From Pyrocephalus nanus (taxonomy: Eukaryota; Chordata; Aves; Passeriformes; Tyrannidae), in assembly GCA_038380795.1 (NCBI GenBank), contig CM076260.1, positions 8,696,033 through 8,760,032 on the forward strand: 64,000 nucleotides of DNA, given 5' to 3'. Within the stretch, counting starts at the first letter, position 1. Each line of letters begins with the position of its first letter. Position numbers and translations under genes: made by a program. The notes below the pieces were generated by a model. It saw only the letters and a program-made list of their open reading frames with translations. It did not search any database and had not been told where the DNA came from. Below are positions 27,201 through 40,320 of this stretch, piece by piece.

Positions 27201-30200
27201 GCTTGTAAAGCTGTGATGAGCTTGTTCAGAGAAAACAAAACATTTTGACTAGCTCTATATGTCATTTCTCAAAGTATCTGAAAAGGAAGAAACAAGTGAT
27301 CAACTATTCTTCCTAGTTATTTTTTCTTCCTAGTTATTTTTTCTTTTCTTGTTACTATAAGCATTTTACATTTCTCATAATGTAGTTGGTTTTATAATGT
27401 GGTGGTGAGATATTAATTTCATATTAACAGGATACTGAATATTTAGAATATAACACTGGGGAGTAGAATTAAAGTTAAATATTTCTATACTTATAAGAAT
27501 ATTTTCTCAATAAAATTATCATATATATTATTAAATATAATAAGCAAATGTAATTTTTTTTAGAATTTTTGTTGAATGTAAGACGTGGAGATCACTTGTA
27601 TGTATATTTAATTAATTTAACCTAATTATTGATGTTTCAATCTATTGATGCATTATTTGTGCAAATCTCAATTTAATTCAGATGTAACTTAGACCTTACT
27701 TTTTACAGTCATTTGATGTGCAAACTATGAAGAAAATGCAAACATGTATTGATTTATTACCAAATATAGCTTCTAGCAAAATTTTAAATTTCACATTAAA
27801 CTTTTTTAATTGGGTTTTCTTTTTTCTTGGAAAATTATCTTGTCATATTCTATCTGGCACTAGCTTAAAGCACAGAGGACTTCAGGAGCTGCAAGGAAAA
27901 TTCAGCTGTGTTATCTCTTTTGTTCTGTCTTTCTGCCTTTTCTTTTTCTATTCATGGTGTATACACCAAGATTATTTTTCATTAATTTGAGACCATTTAT
28001 GAAGCGAGAACAAAGTTGTTCATATGCATAAAAAATTTTAAAAGCTTTGTACTAAGTCAGTAGGTTTATGCTGTTATGTTTAAATGACAACATATAATTC
28101 CCAGGAAAATAGCATGGTGTGTCAAGCAACTCTTGGCAAAAGGGTTCTGCGAGACATTGAGTTCTTTTTTCTCAGCAAGAAACTTGTCAAACCCTTGAGA
28201 CTCCTAAATTATATTTTCTCTAATCTACAAGAGTAGTTGTTGCTCTTATTTTTTTAAATAGAGATTACTTTCCAAGTAGGTTTATAAATATCCCCAGTGT
28301 CTCAGTCATCTACGAAACACACATAGATCTTTAGGCAAGATGTTTAACATTACTGTGCTGCTTTAGCTATTACACAGGTGCATGCCAGCTGTAGGTGAAA
28401 ATGTTGGCAAAAAAGTGCTCAGTGATCCAGCTGGATCAGAATCCTTCCCCCTCACTTATCTCACTACAAATTCCTGAGGGGTAGCACCATCTAGATCACA
28501 TCAACACACACTGACTATATGGGCAATGAACATATTGACATTTCAGAAAGAGAATGAACCATTATTTCCCACTTTGCAGAAAGGATGCCAATAAAAGTAG
28601 AGTAGGGTTAAAAAAAAAATAAATAAAAAGTCAAATAAACAGTTTAGAATTCACGGAGAACCCACCTAAGGCATGTGGCCTATAGAGTGACTTGAAGCAT
28701 TCTTCTGCTCTTAGTTCTAACATTGAGGACCCAAATCACTGGTTTATCTTTCATTCCAAAGCTACAGAGGTAACAACACCTTCTAAATACCAAATAGTTG
28801 TTTTGCAAGTAATGAATGACCACTAATTTAGATTCTAAAAATGTGGATGTGGCCCGATTGAATACAGTGAGGAACATGTAAACGACTCCCTTCTAGCAGA
28901 TTAGGAAGCCACAAGGTTTAATGCACTCAGAGGAATTCTTCACAGCAGCTACAGGCAGTAATTCATCTCACTTAATTTTCACCACAGAAAAGAATAAGTA
29001 GAAATAATCTACTTAAACTAATCATCTAAGTCTTCTTTTTAGGAAATGGTGAGACTGTCTCCTTGAGAGGATAAATCCTAGTTTCAGTCCCATAGATTGG
29101 GAATGGTTACTCAAGGGCTCACATAAGGAACCCAGACATTTAATTTAAGTAAGATAATCTGGACAGCTTTCCTCTCCAAAGCACACAAGAGACCTTGTCT
29201 CTCTCTAAGTTTTATTTAGCCAAGCATTGGTGAGAATATTTTTCTACCTTTTTTTGTTCCACTCTTTTGCAAGAAATGTGTTGCCTTGAAGCCTCAAATC
29301 TTGCACATAGTTTTTTTGGAAATTTGCTCATGTGTAAGATTTGAAACTTTTATTTCTCTTTTGTGATAAGTGCTATGGTTTTACTCTATGTTCAAAATAC
29401 CGGTGACATTGCAAGTTCTAATTAAAAATCCTACATCTTTGCTTTCTGTTTCAGAGCAGTAGTCTGCAAAGTTTTTAGGAAAGGAAAGGGTGTTTTGGAC
29501 ATATTTGTCTAACAGTTATGACATCATGGTGCAGGAAAGCAGATAAATGAGATTCACTATGACTTAAAAGGCTTATTGACTTCCAAGGAGCTGGAATCGG
29601 TTGTGAGGATAGAAGACAAAATCTGGAAACTGTGGGGAAGTAGGGGTTAAAAGAAGGAGGTGTATCTGAGCACCTCAGAAAACTGTGAGAAGTTAAAAAG
29701 AAATTTCAGAAACTATTTGAAAGGATATAATACCAGGGGATTTGGAAAAGATTAGCTTGACCAAAGACAACCAGTATTGGAAAGGAGTGCTATGCTTCAC
29801 TGCCCTGTAATTCCTTGTGACTGCTACGGCTGGAGAAGGCCACAGGATAGTATATATGGTGCTTAGATTATCAGTAAATACCTGGCAGTGCCATTAAAAG
29901 TTTATGTCTATAGTGTTGAGTCATGACACAAATTACTGTCTTGTCAGATTATGAGACTGGGTAAAATAAGGAATAAAGAAAACAAAACAGTCAAGGACTA
30001 GCTTAAGGCATCGGGAATGCAGAAATTACACATTCCGACTTCTGTTTGTTTTATGTGAGAGACACAGGGGATGATGGTGCCTGGTGGGAGTAATATCTTC
30101 AAACCAGCAAGTTTCTTAATGCTCAGAAGGAGAACAATGGGGGACAGGACCACTGGATTCAAAGCCAATGGTAATTCACTGCAGATGAATAAAAAACCAT

Positions 30201-30635
30201 ATGCCTCAGTGCAATGGATGTGAAAGAGGCCAGTTTCCAGTGCTGAGCATTACACAGTGGATCTGATTTCTATACTTATAATCCCACTATAGGATGTATA
30301 AATGGTAACTCTCTGTAGGAATTTCCATGTTCTCCTGTTTCATATGTCTTTTTTGATACCTGTATTCTTTCCCCATAATGAATTTTGTTACATTTTTTTT
30401 CTTCAGTTGTAACCAGAATATGTTTCCTGAAGAGCATTTAACCCAAATGGTGAATTTCTAAAAATATTAAAGAATTAGTTTTGCGCTTCAAGAAACACTG
30501 TTTGAAAATAAATAAAATTGTCTAATCAGAGTTGGAGCTGATGGACTGTAGCTAAAACAGACTTAGAATATTTTTAAAAGATTTGCACAGATTTTATCTT
30601 TTGTCTTTTTGGTCTAAGTAAGCAGTTGCAGGCTG
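24214..30635. other. Non-coding AT-rich block, no gene recognised
   Basis: No exon or transposon could be recognised. The part from about 24600 to 24880 contains several homeodomain-like and TALE-like cores in non-repetitive sequence and is noted as a candidate conserved element. A short perfect tandem duplication at 27309-27342 is listed separately. The region 29450-30300 is slightly richer in GC but shows no coding or repeat signature that I can name. Confidence 0.5.
27309..27342. repeat. 17-bp unit, two perfect tandem copies
   Basis: The unit CTTCCTAGTTATTTTTT occurs twice head to tail without a mismatch. It is followed by further pyrimidine-rich sequence. This looks like a recent slippage duplication. 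Confidence 0.85.
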
Positions 30636-30641
30636 GATGAC
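30636..30641. repeat. Left target-site duplication GATGAC
   Basis: The six bases GATGAC immediately precede the solo LTR and are repeated at 31105-31110 immediately after it. A 6-bp duplication is the length made by class II (ERVK/beta-type) retroviral integrases. Confidence 0.8.
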
Positions 30642-31104
30642 TATCCCGGGGGGGAATTGATCCCCCGAGATGAGACCCTCGCGGCTCACTTGGTTAGGAG
30701 ACGGTCACACACGCATGACCCCAAAATAGCGTTGATTAAAACTAGATGTCAGTTTATATACAGGGGAACATGGAAAGATCGGGAGCAAAGAGTGGGATTC
30801 TTGCTAGGAACATCAAATCCTGAGGGTCAGTGATAAGGGAAATTGGAGGGATTGGCCATGGGAGATATGTCCAGACATACAGGGGGAAGGGTGAGTTTGA
30901 GGAGGAAATGAAGGAGGGGTCTTGGGTACAGACAGGGGGGTTCAGAAGTTTGTAAGGCTGCTCCTCATAGCTGGGTCCCAGGCAACCCCTGCAGCTGCAG
31001 TTGGTTAAAGAACTTCCAGATAAACTTCTTCCTCTGAGACTTCTTCGCAGCCCTTCTGCATCTCTCTTCATTCTCTGTAGGCTTCTGCTGGCCCACCTCC
31101 GACA
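30642..31104 (-). mobile_element. Solo LTR of an endogenous retrovirus (ERVK-like)
   Basis: This 463-bp block is much richer in GC and CpG than its surroundings. On the minus strand it begins TGTCGGAGG and ends GGGATA. The start TGTC and an original end GACA would be the usual inverted LTR termini, with one C-to-T change at the 3' end. A TATATAAA box lies at 30753-30760 (minus strand), about 110 bp from the 3' edge, as expected for the U3/R boundary. It is flanked by identical 6-bp sequences GATGAC. No primer-binding site, gag, pol or env sequence is present, so it is a solo LTR left by LTR-LTR recombination. The 105-codon open frame across it on the minus strand is incidental. Class assignment rests on the duplication length and remembered avian LTR style. 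No canonical AATAAA was found. Confidence 0.85.
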
Positions 31105-31110
31105 GATGAC
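31105..31110. repeat. Right target-site duplication GATGAC
   Basis: This is the second copy of the hexamer flanking the solo LTR. Both copies are followed by T, so a 7-bp duplication is formally possible, but 6 bp lets the LTR start with canonical TG on its own strand. Confidence 0.8.
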
Positions 31111-34100
31111 TGTTTCAAAATAAAGTTATAAGAGTACCAAAACATGAATGAGTAATAAAGCAAACAGCAATCTCTAAAATGCACACAATTTAGACAAGAG
31201 CACGTCTGCATTGTTCTCTATAAATATTTCTAGCTCCTCTTTCCTGTGTTTTCTTCTTCCCTTCAAGTCACAGGACTGGCTTTTCACAGCCACACCTGGA
31301 TCTCAGGTTGTGTATTTGATTGAAAAACTATGATATAAAAAAGAAAAAGCAAACTGATAAGCACTCTGCTTTTTCTGCTTTTGCCATTGCTGTTTCTGTA
31401 GGGTTTTATAACCACATGGAAAACTGAGATTCAGGTTTTGCAGTGAGAAAATTTGATCATTCAAGGATACACAGAAATAACATTAGAACACAGCAGAAAA
31501 CAGCTCTCTGGAAATGCAGTTTCTGAATGTTACCTTTGCTGTTTTACTCTGTTTTCATCACTTTTTTTTTTAGATTCTGTTAATTTAGAGAAACACAATA
31601 CTACTAAAAATGATGCAAATATTTTTTAATTACTGTGTTTTTTAAGAAATACAAGCATTTTCCTCAAGTACTGTAATGAAAAGATAGCAACCAAAACATC
31701 TATTAGCTATTAGCTATGCACCTTTAAAAGAACAATATTAAACATGACAATAACTCATCTGAGAGCACTTGCAAAGGAAAAGGGTTTATCTGAGTAGTCC
31801 TCCCATTGAACTTAGAGTGCTTAAGCAAGCAAAAACTGTCATTAACTACTGAGTTATGAGTGTGCTATGAGTGTGCCAATTTATTTTCAGAGGAAATACT
31901 TTGAGACTGCTAACACTTTCTTAGAGTATTAAAAAACTTCAAACTCATAAGTTGAGTTCTCATGTGTATTTTGATGTCTGTTTTCTGGAAAAAGGTACCA
32001 AATCTAAGTATTCCTTGTTCAGGTTGTCAGCCCTGTTTGAGCTAAGTCTTATCTCTCTGAATTCTCTGCTCCTTGATTTCTCTGGAGGAGATTCGGATAT
32101 AGCTTAAAACTAGGTTCCATGTTTTTATTGTAAACAATTGATTTGTAGGTGTGGTTACTTTGATCATACTAAAACTGAGATGATGTCAGCTGTGAAGCCA
32201 CTCAGCTGAAAGTTTCCACTGAATAAGAGTTTATAGAACTTTTAAGCACTGCAGCAGAGAATTGAATGCTGACCATTATGACAGCAATGATGAGAACTGA
32301 ACCTGAGGTTTGAAAATGTGTGATGATCCCCAACTCATTTTAAGATCATCAGAGGTGTGTTGCTGAAGCCTCTTGCCAGCTAATTCAGATAAAAACTCAT
32401 TTCCCCTTTGCTGAACAGGGCGTGGGTTAGGTGATGAAATTCACTGGATTGAATCCTGCTGAAGGATAGCTAACCTGAAGGATACTGAACCCATGAAACA
32501 GCTTAGCGTCACCCCTAAATGAGACAATAAGATATAGTAAATTCAGCCACTTCCAGTAAAAAGTTTTTTGTGTTAGGAACACCATTTCAACTTGTAGGTA
32601 TTTTTCCTTTCCTCACCAGGATTTGGCAGTGATTCTGAATCATGTCCATGCCTGTTGCAGCCCTAAGCCTATAATGAGTGCCTCGGTGTGCCAGACTATA
32701 ATATTCTGCAGTCAAATACGATTTTCATATTTGCCTTCATGCTAAGTCTAAACCTTTAGCTCATGTACTTGCCACCAGAGCTACCCACAGATTTTTTTTT
32801 GTAAGGAAAGCAAACAAAACCAACTGATATTTAGGCTATTTGTTTCTGGAAAAGAAATGTAGTAATTTTGGAAAATGCAAGTACAGATCCAGGCATTATT
32901 TTAATGAACTAGTCCATTAGTGAACCTCCCGATTAGCAAAAATAGCCTTGCTTATGTGAATAGTCAGTGCTCTAAATGCATGTTTTCACTTACTGGGCCA
33001 CTTGAAGCACTTGGCATATAACATTTTAAGTATGTTGGTTTGGACCAGTGACAATTCCTTCTGCAGCCCAAAAGAAAGATGCACTTAGATGAAATGTTGG
33101 CAAAGGACCAACTCCTGCAAAGAAATGGCAATTTCTTGTCAAAGACACAGCGCAGCTCTATTCTCATTTCCTGGTAAATGAAAGTGTTCTTGCTGTGACC
33201 TGTAAACATATTATGGACTCTTCTTCAATTTTGTTCGTTACAAGACTGACCCTCACTTGATAAAACTGCTTGATTATGGCAGCGTGACAGTAGCAAGGCA
33301 GTGGTCCTCACATTCCCATTGTCCCCATACATGTGCAGATGCTGGTAAGAGTAACTAGTGTGGGATTTAATCTACTGCAACAGCATTTTTCCTCTTTTAT
33401 TTTTCAAGCTGCTTTCTTTTTCTTTTCTTACTTTTTAATAAAATTTCTGTGCTTTCCCACTGCATCATGCAATGAATTTTGCCTCTAGACAAGGATAAAG
33501 TGAGAAGGGAAGCAAAAAAAAAGAACAGTAGTGCTTCATGGTATTGCATAGTCTGTGTACACTGGTACTGTTTACAAACCTCTGTCAAGTGGTCCTCCTG
33601 TGCCCTAGAGGTAGAGGGAGAAATGTTTCCATTCAGCTCTGTGACTGCAAGCCACAAAGCTTTTTTATTTTTCACTCGAACTCTTAGCTGTTGAAAGTGT
33701 CTTGAAAGGAATTCTTCCAGCTCTTACCTGTTCCATTTCATCTTCCTAAGATAACTTCCAGTTGGTCTGAATCAGGCTAACTATTTTTGGGTTTGGTGTA
33801 GATCCACCATTGTCTCCCAGTGAAGGATAAGTCAATCTGTCTGAGGACACTTTCTTTAATTTAAATACATTTTACACTACAGTATTTCCTGGTTTGTCTT
33901 ATATACTCCAAAGGAATATAATTCTCACAAACAAAAGCCTTTCATGTAACATAGGTGGTGTTAGATCAATTTATACTTTCCTGAAAGCTTTTTTCAACTG
34001 TGGCAATTAAGTAAAAAAGGTGAAAACAAACATCAGAGTAATTTTAGTGTAGCACAACCCTGCTGAATAAATGTGTTCTTTTAGTGAACCGGTCACAGGT

Positions 34101-34292
34101 GCACCAAGACCTTTCACTGAAGTGATATTCAGAAGCCTACTGAATACAGAGAAGGACCATACATTAGTATGCCAATTCCACTCAAAGTAGGGTTTCTTGG
34201 TGCCTGAATTTATTTCATATCTGGGTTGCATGGAAATAAGAATTATTGTAAGTTGTTGTCCTATATAAAATATATATGGTTTATCAAACAGC

Positions 34293-34353
34293 AAGAAAAG
34301 GTCTGTTGGTGAAGGTCCAGTGTAAGAAAAGGTCTGTAGGTGAAGGTCTATGT
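34293..34353. repeat. 31-bp imperfect tandem duplication
   Basis: The block starting AAGAAAAGGTCTGT is repeated 31 bp later with a few substitutions (TTGGTGAAGGTCC versus TAGGTGAAGGTCT). It is a local two-copy duplication with no further units. Confidence 0.8.
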
Positions 34354-34515
34354 TTTTTTGAAGGAGGTGTTTATTTTGTATTGTTGCTTAACGAGAAATT
34401 TCTTGAAGAGAGGAGTTTTGTGACCATATAAAATGTGTGTATGCAGACAACCTTCCACAAGGAAAAGAAATTAAAGTAGATAGTATTTTAATGAGTTGTA
34501 AAATGTAAGCCATTT

Positions 34516-34519
<4 letters not shown>

Positions 34520-34546
<27 letters not shown>
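34520..34546. repeat. Poly(A) tract, 27 A
   Basis: Twenty-seven uninterrupted A residues, the longest homopolymer in the window. The 200 bp to the left are not a recognisable gene copy or SINE, and no AATAAA signal lies just upstream, so its origin is unclear. Confidence 0.9.
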
Positions 34547-35389
34547 GTGTTCTCTCACTTCTCCAAATCACTCTTTCTTTTAAATCCTTTTACAAATTAA
34601 GACTGTGCAAATTGTCCTGGTTTTATAGGCCTTTGTTTTTCATTTGTAGTGTTGTTTTGTTTATTTATTTTTGTGTTCTTTTTTTTTGGCAGCATCTCAC
34701 AACAAGTAAAATTAAGAGCTGGAAATCAAACACAGATTTCTTAAGCAAGGCCAGACATTATAACTGCTTGAATTTGCAATTTATAAACAAAATTAAACTG
34801 TTCTAAATTTTATTGTTCTTATTTCCTGAAATACTGATCTAAAGCTATGATATTTGATAGAAATATAATTTCATAGGAATACAAGGGTCATGATACAAAA
34901 TAGCAATGGTTTGTTTCTGAACTACTCAGATCTGGACATGTATTGTTCCTTAAACAAAGTTCACTCTCAAGATCAGTCTTGGCTCTCAAGAGATGTCTGT
35001 GCATTGTCAGAAGGAGGTATTAGTAATGTCTCCAGATGTTATTTGTGATCCAGGACCAGATTTGTTGGTCCTCAGCATTTATATAAGAATTTGAAGAATT
35101 TCAAAGGGCAGAAATGCACCATCGATAGCTTATTTCAAACTCCAAAAGTCTTTTCTAAAAACCACTGAATGTACTGAAAACAAAAATCCTGCGTACATAA
35201 TAGGAAAATTCCACAGGTAATATTTTCTGCTTTCCAAGCATATCTTGAGAGGATGTAACTTTCTTCCAGCCACATGAGTAAAATATTGAGAAAGCATTTA
35301 GATTTGTCAGGATGTCTATGTTTTATCCTGTATCCTATATGACTGGCTGAATATAGAGACATCACTTATGAGGGTGTTTATTATGCATA

Positions 35390-35441
35390 TGTAGAAGGTC
35401 AAACTTCCAACTCAGACTACTCAATAATTCTGTGATTCTAT
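35390..35441 (+). mobile_element. Degraded CR1 3' tail (possible)
   Basis: The stretch AACTTCCAACTCAGACTA followed by TTCTGTGATTCTAT matches the usual ending of avian CR1 copies, CTTCCAACTCAGACTATTCTATGATTCTATG, with several changes. About 50 bp survive. It is short, so chance resemblance cannot be excluded. Confidence 0.5.
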
Positions 35442-35501
35442 ATACATTTTTCATTCTACATATGCAGAAGCAAACTTATAGGTCATAACCATGAGAGACC
35501 C

Positions 35502-35517
35502 TTTTTTTTTTTTTTTT
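35502..35517. repeat. Poly(T) tract, 16 T
   Basis: A simple T homopolymer with no retroposon body recognised on the minus strand. Confidence 0.85.
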
Positions 35518-38500
35518 CTGAAAGCAATGTTTGCAAAGTGTCCATATAAAGAGTGACATTCTGTCTATTATGTTTTTCTTAGTTTTTAGGCTATTTGTTA
35601 AAAATATTTAAGACATTTTAAGAAATCTGATATGTCTTGGCATTTCCATGCCGCCTCCCACAGAAATCAGCAGCAACCAGTTTCTAAGAAGAAATACCAG
35701 CAGACTAACTCTGTGTGGTATATACCCCAGGAAGTGTGAATGGAAATTGTCTCTTCCTGTAGAGCTGTATTGTGAAGTATTGGTGGATCATGAGTCCCAG
35801 GAATATTATACCTAAATTGAAAGCTTTATGAGGTTTCAGAGCTATTCTGAGTTATTGAGAGCTGGGTATCTTCATGCTGCTGTGGAGGCTGATAGTGATA
35901 TGAGAACCACACCTAGATTTTGACCTAAAGGTTTGGGTAATGTGTATTTTATGTGCCAAACTGCTTACTGTTTTTTTTTCTATATGATTTGAAAAAGCAA
36001 ATAAATTAGACTTTCAGAATTCTGCTTAATGGATCTAGTTTGAAACACTACTGGATTCTGTTTTCTGCAGGTAGTAAACTCTGCTGTGGTCCCAGAAGGA
36101 GCAGACAAAATTTCTGGGCCAGCTCAGGGCTGATGTTCTTATTTCCTTGTTCTTCCTCTGAGTACTCATTTTTGAAAAGCAACAAAATATAGCTCCTGAT
36201 GCAAACTCCACTTCCCCAATGATGGAGCAGCTGTTTTTGCTTCTTAATATTAGAACAAGGAGACACAATTTTAAGACATATGCACAGACATTTTCTTTTG
36301 CTGCCTCCAGCCCAGCTCTGAAAATCTAAAGCATTTGCTGTCAAGCCTGGTGATTTAACAGTTCTGATATCCCTGCTCTTACCAAATTCATCACGACAGC
36401 AATCCTCAGTCAAGCCAAAGGTATGATTGGCTGAATATATTTCAATATTTAAGTGTTTTTTTCATTTAAGAAAAGTGTGTTTAGAATTAAAGTCTTCATG
36501 TGTGCACATTCACAAGTGTGTTTATGTATGAGAAAGAGAAAAAGAAAGTGAGCTACTGTTCAAGTATTTAGAATGGAGTAAATGCATTGATTATGCATAT
36601 CACATATCCTCCTTTTAAATTGCAAATCCTGAGATCAGAAATCTGGGTGGGATTAAACTGAAAAAAAGAACAGATGGGACTGTTGATGTGAATGCCAGAG
36701 GCTTGGGCAGAAGGCAATGAAAAATAATTCCATTTTTCCCCTAAATTGAGAAAGCTAAACTGGTGATCAGTGGTAGATTTTGGGCAGATGGGGTGACTTG
36801 GAGAAAATGGTTGGCAGACTTAGTCACAAGATAATGAGAGTAAGATAAGGAGTTTTAGGTGGCATCAGGGGATCTTGAACTTCAGACCATGTAGCCGTGC
36901 ATGTTTTTACAAAGGCAATAGTACATGGAAAAGAACATTTACTGACAATATGTGATAATCATTTGAGTTCTATTTATCACACAGCACATGTGTGACACTG
37001 AATACACTGCAGTAAATACATATGTTTGCATCCAGAATTGGAAATGTTTTTGTATATATGTCAATCTGAATATTTCTACTACTATTATCAGTATAATAAA
37101 CTAAAGTTTTTTCCTTTCCCTCACTCCATTTTGCAATTAAACCTTCTCCCAGCCCTTCCATAGCCCTTCCATTTCATCCAGTTGCTCCCTCTTTCATTCT
37201 CTTTGCCATGAACTATCCACTTTTACTTTGTAAACTCAAATATGAACACATCATTACATTGTGAAAGAAGCAGAAAGATGAATGCTTCTTCTCAATGAAA
37301 AGAAAAGAAAAAGTACTAGCACTTACTACAGTAACAATAGCAAATTTTACCATCTATCTTGAAAAATACATCACTAACTTAAGTGTGATGGGATAAAATA
37401 AATCTTAAATAATGGGTATTCTAGAACATTTTTCCAGAATTTTCTATTCTTTCCATTCTTTCCATATCCCATGTTAAGATTAGGGATCACTGTAGAGATA
37501 ATTTATATTGATTTATTTTGGTATTTCTTATTGCATCAAATGTATATTTTATAAACAAAGGAAAAGGGCTCAATTTATAGCCACATATGGAAGTATTGTT
37601 TAAATATGAAAGACTGAAAGGATGATTAAATCTCAGCTATTCCAATTTCATTATTTGTTTTGCCGGGAATCTGTTTCATGTTGAAAAATGATAGCAACAA
37701 AAGCGTTGGAGTTGTAATATAACTCATGGTACAATCAGTACAGTTTGTAGTGTTTGAATGTCACCATACCTTTAAATATTGGCAAAAGACCTCAGTAGAT
37801 AGACTAAAGTGCCACTGAAAAGTGATTTTTTACCCCCCTGGCTTTTTCATAATCTGTAGCAATTCGACCAGTCAAATCTAATCAGCTTTTACAAAGAGAT
37901 CTTAGTATTCCTGAAAGAATACCTTTCAGACTTGCTCTGCGGCATTTGAAGGACAAGCTGACATCTTCTAACCAATGGATGGAATACCTTTTCATATGAG
38001 TAATGTTAACATTGCATAATATGTGTTAAAAAAGATAACTAGGGTACCAGATTGCCTCAACTATAAATTGGAGCTCATAAAGAAGATCTGTAGGATCAGG
38101 AAAGCTTTGAATCCCACTCTTTGAGCATTCCAAGCTGTGTAGGGCAAGAGAAGATTCAGCAGCTTCTGGAGTGGCACCTGGACAATCCTTCACTGTGCAA
38201 TGGTCCTGGTCAGCTGCTTTAGTATATGCTGTAGTACATGCTGGTGCATACACACATATGTACAGAAAATATACTTTATCCATTTTGCCATTCTGCTGTT
38301 CTGTATCTTTTAATTTCAATTCTTCTTCCAAAATCAGATCCTGAATTTGAATATCCTCATCAACCCAGAAACAGCCACAGGCTGAGTTGTATCTACTTGA
38401 TCCTGCATGCTACTACCCAAGCCCAAGAAGATTTAAGGAAGAGCAATACCACACATGCATTTCAGCACTCATCTTCTGAGTTAACTGTAGGAATGCAAGG

Positions 38501-40320
38501 AAGTACCCAGTGTGGAAAACCAGTCTTCCTCATAATCACATCTAATTTCCCTGTCAATTTAAGAGTGTGACAGCTGTAATTAGTTGGCTATAAGATGACA
38601 TACTTGAGTAGCCAGATGAGACATCATCCCCTATGTTTCAGGTACTGTACAAATGTTGTTCACATGAACTTTGTAGGACTCATTTAATACTAGTACTGCT
38701 GGAGTTCAGTGACAAAACTTTGTCAGCTGGTGTGACAGTTTAATGAAGGTAAAGAGAACTTTAAAAGCTTGTACTATAAAGGAATGTCCTATTTGGAGAA
38801 AATAATGAATGGATACCTGGCTAGACTAGGAAAGAGAGAAAAGATGAATCACTTCTCATTGTTGCAGGATGTCACAATGGCATTTTGGCCAAACTCTCTT
38901 TGAAGGATGTCCTCATAAAACAAACTTTTTATACTGATATTTAAAGCAACAGGAAACATCTGGAACAGTGGAAAGAAGTTTAAAATTTGGAGTCTAAATA
39001 TAGGATATTTAAATCCATAAATAGTAGGTAACTTGATTATCTCAACTGACAGACGAAGTAATCATCAGATGTTCCTATTTTGTCAGACTTTATGGGAAAG
39101 AGGGCAAAAGGCAACCAGGCAAACCAGCCATAAAGATATATTTAGTTAATGAGAAAAGAGCAAAAGATTTTAGCATACTGATATCCTTTTTCAGCAATGA
39201 GGCAGGTACTTATCATTCAGTTTCACACAATCTGAGCCATATAAGCTGTTCATTCATGTCATACCATATGTGAGGTGCAGTCTTACTCTCTGAAACTAAT
39301 TTCTTTTTTTTTTTTCTTTTTTCCCTTTCTCTGAATGTCTGCAAAATAAGTCACCAAGAAAATGTTCTATACTTTCATCATTAACCAACACCTCTCACCA
39401 TTTCACTCTCAGAGATGTGGGTGTTGTCTTCAAACTGGGCTTTAGAACCCATCTGATTTGAAACAACATCTCATGGCACTGCCAGGGCAAATATTGTGCT
39501 TCACCACTGATTTCAGGCACTACTTACATGCATCTTTATTGCACCAGCAACTCACATTTGAGCTGACATTCTGGCAAGTGGACTTGTAAGAGGCCTATAA
39601 GAGCTCATAGAAGTATGTTGAGTTGGGATTACCTGATTGCCTACTATATTAATATTCATTCATTATTCTGGATAATTAAGATTGGCTTTTTGTTGCCTTG
39701 AAAATTCTATACATATCAATAAAAATTACAATGTAAGCTTGGATCCCAATTTTTTTCCAACTGTAAGTCTGAGTGAAAGAATAATTTCCTTTCTTGAGCC
39801 ATGAAACAAATTTTTGGAAGTCACATAGGTGAACTAAGCCTATTACAAAACCACCAAAACAAAAAATTATAATTGTCTTCACGTTATTTTCAAATAAATA
39901 TTTATGTACCATCAAATTTCTAGTATATTCCCTTATGAAAAACTCACCAGGAAAACAACGACATTAACAGAATCACCTACCATGGGGCTTCCTGCAAATC
40001 ATACTTCAGTTTTGATGCACATATCTTGTGGGCCTCAGAGGCATTTAACAATGTCAGTCTTTGGGAAAATGGAATTAAGTTCTCTGCATAACATTTGTTA
40101 TGAAACTATTCATAGAACATGCAACAGTTTTCTTCTACAGTAATAAAGTGTTTATATTCATGCCTGCATTTTTTTTAGACCTTACTTGTATTTAGACTTT
40201 TTGAAGGAGTCATAAGTAACACTTGAAAATAGAAATGAATGAGAGAGATCTTAAACCAGAGAAAATATGATGTCTACAGCATCTGCAATGCTACCAGTAT
40301 TGCATCTTTTTTATATGAAC

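Larger units (their letters stand above)
31111..40320. other. Non-coding AT-rich block, no gene recognised
   Basis: Nine kilobases without a supportable exon. The 121-codon minus-strand frame at 36048-36413 overlaps another frame and has no recognisable domain. Low-complexity tracts and a faint CR1 tail (35390-35441) are listed separately. Confidence 0.5.

Noticed and set aside
30754..31071. 105-codon minus-strand open frame
   Set aside because: It lies wholly inside the solo LTR; GC-rich LTR sequence keeps a frame open by chance.
34293..34546. Possible retrocopy ending in A27
   Set aside because: There is no recognisable body, no AATAAA, and no target duplication seen on the two sides.
36048..36413. 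121-codon minus-strand open frame
   Set aside because: It overlaps a second minus-strand frame (36035-36268), has no domain, and no splice-bounded exon is apparent.
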